Below are positions 5,855 through 8,099 of a stretch of DNA of 8,099 bases, one piece after another (the stretch's first letter is position 1; the number at the start of each line of letters is the position of its first letter). The stretch lies in the NCBI GenBank assembly GCA_021158375.1, contig JAGGUS010000038.1:1-8099 (forward strand), read 5' to 3'. The notes under the pieces were generated by a model. The model did not search any database. It was not told where the DNA came from and worked only from the letters and a program-made list of their open reading frames with translations. Origin of the DNA: Thermoprotei archaeon. Lineage in GTDB: Archaea > Thermoproteota > Thermoprotei > QMSL01 > B3-G16. The position numbers and the translations under genes were made by a program.

Positions 5855-6353
5855 ACCAGTATTAATACTCAATTCATCAACATTAATAATCCTTCACGAA
5901 CTCCATAGATCAGATTTATTAGAGAAACTAAGAAAGAAATTCAAAATATTGATACCAAGTACCGTAGCAGAGGAAATGAGACACTCAACAATAAATCTAA
6001 ATCATAGTCTAGTAATACAAGTCAATGTAAACACCATACCATCGGAGATACAGCCATACACAATAGGCCTCGGATATGGCGAACTAGGAGCATTAATCCT
6101 AGCCTATAGATTAAGAGGCAAAGAGAAAGCAATTGCCATAACAGATGATGAGAAAGCCCGAAAAACATGCCGAAAACTTAACATTAAAGTAAGAGGAACA
6201 GTAGGACTTATAAAAATAGCCTACGAACACAACATAGTATCCAAAGAACAGGCAATAAACCTAATCAATAAGATAAGAGAAACCAGCCTATACATTACAG
6301 ACCAAATAATCAGCCAAGCAATAAGACAGATAGAAAAGGAGCCTATTCCATGA
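5829..6353 (+). CDS. DUF3368 PIN-domain toxin (VapC-like)
   Basis: A 174-aa DUF3368-family PIN protein, the expected toxin partner of UPF0175. Motifs in order: LILNSSTLIIL (12-22), IPSTVAEEM with E49 (42-50), GLGYGELGALILA with E85 (80-92), AITDDEKAR with D106, D107 and R111 (103-111), KVRGTVGLIKIA, and a C-terminal LYITDQIISQAI. It should be a metal-dependent ribonuclease inhibited by the upstream protein. The first catalytic position is Asn15 rather than Asp; to my knowledge Asn is common here in DUF3368, so it need not mean inactivity. ATG 5829 or 5835 could be the start, both inside the antitoxin gene, so translation is coupled. Length fits the family. It ends 41 bp from the convergent DUF104 gene. 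Confidence 0.87.
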   Translation: MRMTSDPSKPVLILNSSTLIILHELHRSDLLEKLRKKFKILIPSTVAEEMRHSTINLNHSLVIQVNVNTIPSEIQPYTIGLGYGELGALILAYRLRGKEKAIAITDDEKARKTCRKLNIKVRGTVGLIKIAYEHNIVSKEQAINLINKIRETSLYITDQIISQAIRQIEKEPIP

Positions 6354-6374
6354 TTGTAAATTTCTATGATCAGT

Positions 6375-6380
6375 AAAAAA
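6375..6380 (-). terminator. Possible oligo-T terminator after the DUF104 gene
   Basis: T6 on the minus strand, 14 nt past the DUF104 stop and within the 41-bp convergent gap to the DUF3368 gene. It supports a single-gene transcript for DUF104. Confidence 0.4.
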
Positions 6381-6394
6381 GCGTGAACACTCAA

Positions 6395-6589
6395 TTAAGC
6401 ATCTATCTCCTCAATAACCTCATTAACATCCTCAAGCTTTAGATTAGGCCTTCTACGGAGAAGAACACCGAAGACTCGTGAAGCCTTTCTACGAAGAACT
6501 ATCTCAATCTCCTCACCCTCCTTAAGATCAATCTTCTCCAAAGGCTTCAAAACACCATTCTCATACCTAACACGTATAACCCTAACCAT
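6395..6589 (-). CDS. DUF104 / AF2212-like antitoxin, complete, no adjacent toxin
   Basis: A complete 64-aa DUF104 protein, normal length for the family: MVRVIRVRYENGVLKPLEK, then IDLKEGEEIEIVLRRK and a basic then acidic tail (LLRRRPNLKLEDVNEVIEE). AF2212-like antitoxins bind and neutralise a PIN toxin encoded directly downstream. Here the next thing downstream is the convergent DUF3368 gene, which already has its own antitoxin, so this copy looks orphaned. ATG 6589 is chosen because GGTGG (6595-6599) lies 5 nt upstream; a TTG at 6601 is unlikely. DNA from 6533 to 6590 is identical to the partial copy at the left edge. It may act in trans on that copy's toxin, or be a leftover of a deleted pair. 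Confidence 0.85.
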   Translation of the reverse strand: MVRVIRVRYENGVLKPLEKIDLKEGEEIEIVLRRKASRVFGVLLRRRPNLKLEDVNEVIEEIDA

Positions 6590-6590
6590 A
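6533..6590. repeat. 58-bp exact repeat, right copy (left copy at 43-100)
   Basis: These 58 bp are identical to 43-100 in the same orientation and cover the first 19 codons of both DUF104 genes. Flanking DNA on both sides is similar but diverged, so the exact block lies within a larger old duplication and may have been kept alike by gene conversion or selection. Confidence 0.9.
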
Positions 6591-6594
6591 CTAG

Positions 6595-6639
6595 CCACCA
6601 ACAGATATTACTACATCAAGCACCGATAAACCAATTGGT
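6595..6639 (-). promoter_or_regulatory. Promoter of the orphan DUF104 gene, with a 10-bp palindrome
   Basis: On the minus strand the perfect palindrome ACCAATTGGT (6630-6639) abuts a TTTATC box (6625-6630), which predicts a start near 6603, followed by GGTGG (6595-6599) and ATG 6589. The layout matches that upstream of the left DUF104 copy, but the palindrome is not present there. Confidence 0.45.
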
Positions 6640-6861
6640 AGTAAATAAGCGAACCAATATGCTCTAAAACAGTGAACCATACGTTATAACATATCGATCA
6701 TTCGGACAAATAACCTCTAAACTAACAAGTAACCGTGAAAATATCCCACAAGAGTCCAACAAGAATGTAATAAACGCTCACCAACCCCACAGCCTCGCCC
6801 ATAGGCTTCCTACACTAGGTTATAGCATGAGCTAATACCTTGAAGAGATTTACTTAGAATC
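6640..6861. other. Gene-free stretch between DUF104 and the vapBC locus
   Basis: No frame longer than a few dozen codons is open on either strand and no RNA gene is recognisable. A slightly GC-richer patch lies at 6780-6830 but does not fold into a tRNA or other pattern I can identify. It may hold the decayed 5' part of the possible VapC remnant that follows. Confidence 0.4.
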
Positions 6862-7005
6862 ATGGAGGAGAAAGGGTATAATAGTAAGGACTTTGCTGTA
6901 ATCAAGGTTTCAAGCCCTGATCTCCTCATTGCTAATAGCGCCATGAACTGGATGGGAGTATCATCTATCACTATATTGTTAGACATGGTAGATATTACCC
7001 AATAA
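6862..7005 (+). pseudogene. Possible VapC remnant or 47-aa small protein
   Basis: A 47-codon open frame starting MEEKGYNSKDFAV. Its middle holds SPDLLIANSAMNWMGVSSI, which resembles the conserved C-terminal PIN segment (DLLIA-x2-A followed by a GV-x2-I strand), then LLDMVDI where a PIN protein would have its last acid. The frame is open a little upstream (RDLLRI from 6844) to a stop at 6841. No ribosome site is seen and no N-terminal PIN half is found. Most likely the tail of a dead toxin gene; a real small protein or chance similarity cannot be excluded. Confidence 0.3.
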
Positions 7006-7067
7006 TCCCAGTAGTGTTGAAATGTTTTCTCATATGTCCTAGACGATCTCCTCAGAATATGAAGAAA

Positions 7068-7105
7068 TTTTTTATATGTCTGCTGTTAGTTGGATAATCG
7101 GAGAT
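7068..7105 (+). promoter_or_regulatory. Promoter and ribosome site of vapBC
   Basis: TTTTTTATAT (7068-7077), preceded by the purine-rich GAAGAAA (BRE-like), predicts a transcript start near 7099. GGAGAT (7100-7105) then precedes the GTG start at 7110 by a few bases. The leader is very short. Confidence 0.55.
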
Positions 7106-7109
7106 CTTC

Positions 7110-7355
7110 GTGAGTTCTGAAACTATCTTGAGGGTGGGAAAGAAAGGCGAGATATATACTACGAAGGATATTAGAGAGGCTATAGGTATAAGGCCTGGAG
7201 GAAGAGTAAGGGCCTTAGTTAAAGGGTTAAGACTTATTATAGAGCCTATACCTTCGATAGAGGATCTAATTAAGCGTGATGTGGTAGAGATATCTCCTGA
7301 TGAGGCTGAGAGGATTAGTGAGGAACTTCAGAGGGAGAAGGGTGCCTACGGCTAA
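7110..7355 (+). CDS. vapB: VapB antitoxin, AbrB/SpoVT-type swapped-hairpin
   Basis: An 81-aa VapB. Residues 5-48 form the AbrB-type swapped-hairpin DNA-binding domain: ILRVGKKGEIYTTKDIREAI, then GIRPGGRVRALV and LRLIIEPIP. The C-terminal part (SIEDLI, VEISPDEAERISEEL) is the flexible acidic segment that in this family wraps around and blocks the VapC active site. It should bind its own promoter as a dimer and repress the operon together with VapC. GTG at 7110 is supported by GGAGAT at 7100-7105 and the TATA box at 7068-7077. Its stop lies 14 nt inside vapC, so the two are translationally coupled. Confidence 0.88.
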   Translation: MSSETILRVGKKGEIYTTKDIREAIGIRPGGRVRALVKGLRLIIEPIPSIEDLIKRDVVEISPDEAERISEELQREKGAYG

Positions 7356-7785
7356 GTTATTACTAGATACTACGTACTTATTACCAATATTTGGAGTTAG
7401 TGTAAAACTCAAAGACTACAATGTACTCTTCCCTAAGCTCATCAATAAGTACTCTATACTCTACAACCCAGCATCACTAGTTGAGGCTAAGTGGATTATA
7501 ATCGGTTTGTCGAGAAGGAAGCCCTCTCTAAGAGAAGCTCTTCTTAACCGGTTCAGGGAGGGGCTCAGAGCAATTCTAAGCGACACGAGAATCTCTCAAA
7601 CAGTTTTAACAAAGAGTGAGGTAGAGGAGATAGCTGATGAACTACTACTCAGATACAGAGTCAACGACTACTTCGACAGAATAATCTATGCTACAGCAGT
7701 TTACTACAATACAATGTTACTAACAGAGGATAGAGAGCTACACAACCTATTAAAAACAAGGAAGCACCAAAACCAAGGGAAGTAA
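7342..7785 (+). CDS. vapC: VapC PIN-domain toxin with a frameshifted C-terminus
   Basis: A 147-aa PIN ribonuclease as it reads. Catalytic acids are present: D9 (LLLDTTYLL), E48 (SLVEAKW), D112 (YFDRIIYATA) and D130 (LTEDRELH). GTG 7342 is chosen over 7300 because the PIN domain begins there, a GGGAG-type site is just upstream and the overlap with vapB (14 nt) is typical. After K138 the frame ends in an unlikely TRKHQNQGK tail. Reading one base back at the A5 run (7752-7756) instead gives NKEAPKPREVIRWEDIIKRL and a stop at 7815-7817, a typical archaeal VapC ending, for 158 aa. So one A has probably been lost, by mutation or sequencing error, or a -1 slip restores it. The core active site is unaffected. 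Confidence 0.82.
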   Translation: MPTAKLLLDTTYLLPIFGVSVKLKDYNVLFPKLINKYSILYNPASLVEAKWIIIGLSRRKPSLREALLNRFREGLRAILSDTRISQTVLTKSEVEEIADELLLRYRVNDYFDRIIYATAVYYNTMLLTEDRELHNLLKTRKHQNQGK

Positions 7786-7817
7786 TAAGGTGGGAAGACA
7801 TAATCAAAAGACTCTAA
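7752..7817 (+). other. Out-of-frame C-terminal coding segment of vapC
   Basis: From the A5 run at 7752-7756, the -1 frame encodes the last 20 residues expected of the toxin (PREVIRWEDIIKRL at its end) before TAA at 7815-7817. The frame upstream of the run is 0. This is the 3' piece of the vapC gene, not a separate gene. Confidence 0.7.
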
Positions 7818-7947
7818 CACAAGAAGCCAAGTCCAGGAATACCAATCTACAAGTACTCAAGAAGAGTTAAACGGATAGATAATCAAGGAGAACAAAATAA
7901 CTCGAGAAAAATTCACTCAAAGTTCTAAAGCAAATACAGCAATGATG
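7818..7947. other. Intergenic stretch after vapC
   Basis: No open frame, ribosome site or clear structure is visible here. It separates the displaced vapC end from a convergent minus-strand frame. Confidence 0.4.
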
Positions 7948-8099
7948 TCAATTACTCTCAAAACCCAACATAAATTTCGCACTATCCCAACTAACCTTAA
8001 CCGACTTATATGACGCCACAAGCCTCCTAGAAGGACTCAAAACTACTTGAACACCCGGAGCTATAGGCAAACTTGGAAGTCGAGACACAACTTCAGAAA
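7948..8099 (-). CDS. Possible 3' end of an unrecognised gene, cut by window edge
   Basis: Forty-nine codons stay open on the minus strand from the right edge to a TGA at 7948-7950. The piece reads LPSLPIAPGVQVVLSP near its start, then SRRLVASYKSVKVSW, ending GFESN. Codon use (AGG, GTT, ATA) resembles the other genes. I see no family signature. A 49-codon frame can occur by chance in this composition, so this is tentative. Confidence 0.38.
   Translation of the reverse strand, partial: SEVVSRLPSLPIAPGVQVVLSPSRRLVASYKSVKVSWDSAKFMLGFESN

Noticed and set aside
5866..5890. Asn in place of the first catalytic Asp of the DUF3368 PIN toxin (N15).
   Set aside because: As far as I recall Asn at this position is frequent in DUF3368 proteins, and the other acids are kept, so it is not good evidence for an inactive toxin.
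6780..6830. Locally GC-richer patch that might be an RNA gene.
   Set aside because: No cloverleaf, conserved tRNA loops or guide-RNA boxes can be read from it on either strand.

Overview
The window reads as an accessory region from a thermophilic archaeon, most likely a Thermoproteota (crenarchaeal) genome. The DNA is AT-rich, AGG/AGA and ATA codons dominate Arg and Ile, and genes start either with GGAGGT/GGTGG-type ribosome sites or apparently leaderless, with TATA-like boxes about 25 bp upstream. Several families are typical of archaeal toxin-antitoxin (TA) islands. I cannot name the species from the sequence alone.

Layout, left to right. 1-99 (minus) is the 5' part of a DUF104/AF2212-like antitoxin gene. 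267-776 (minus) is a small single-HKD phospholipase D-like protein. 978-2812 (minus) is a compact three-gene operon: two proteins I do not recognise, then a PIN-domain protein with all catalytic acids. 2872-2985 (plus) is a possible 37-aa leaderless small gene. 3049-3489 (minus) resembles the Panacea/SocA antitoxin domain. 3708-3957 (minus) is a decayed hicA toxin gene with several stops and a frameshift. 3951-5150 (minus) is a 399-aa protein of unknown function with an apparent alternating beta/alpha fold. It is divergent, across 71 bp, from 5222-6353 (plus), a TA pair made of a Panacea-like/UPF0175 fusion antitoxin and a DUF3368 PIN toxin. 6395-6589 (minus) is a second, complete DUF104 antitoxin with no toxin beside it; 58 bp over its start are identical to the copy at the left edge. 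6862-7005 (plus) may be a VapC remnant. 7110-7817 (plus) is a VapBC pair whose toxin C-terminus is displaced into another frame at a short A run. 7948-8099 (minus) is the possible 3' end of an unknown gene.

The common theme is TA and nuclease modules in different states: intact (UPF0175/DUF3368), frameshifted (vapBC), dead (hicA), orphaned (DUF104), and possibly uncharacterised (the PIN operon and the stand-alone Panacea-like gene). The strongest leads for new biology are the fused antitoxin with its divergent 399-aa neighbour, and the three-gene PIN operon. No tRNA, rRNA, CRISPR array or recognisable transposase is visible.
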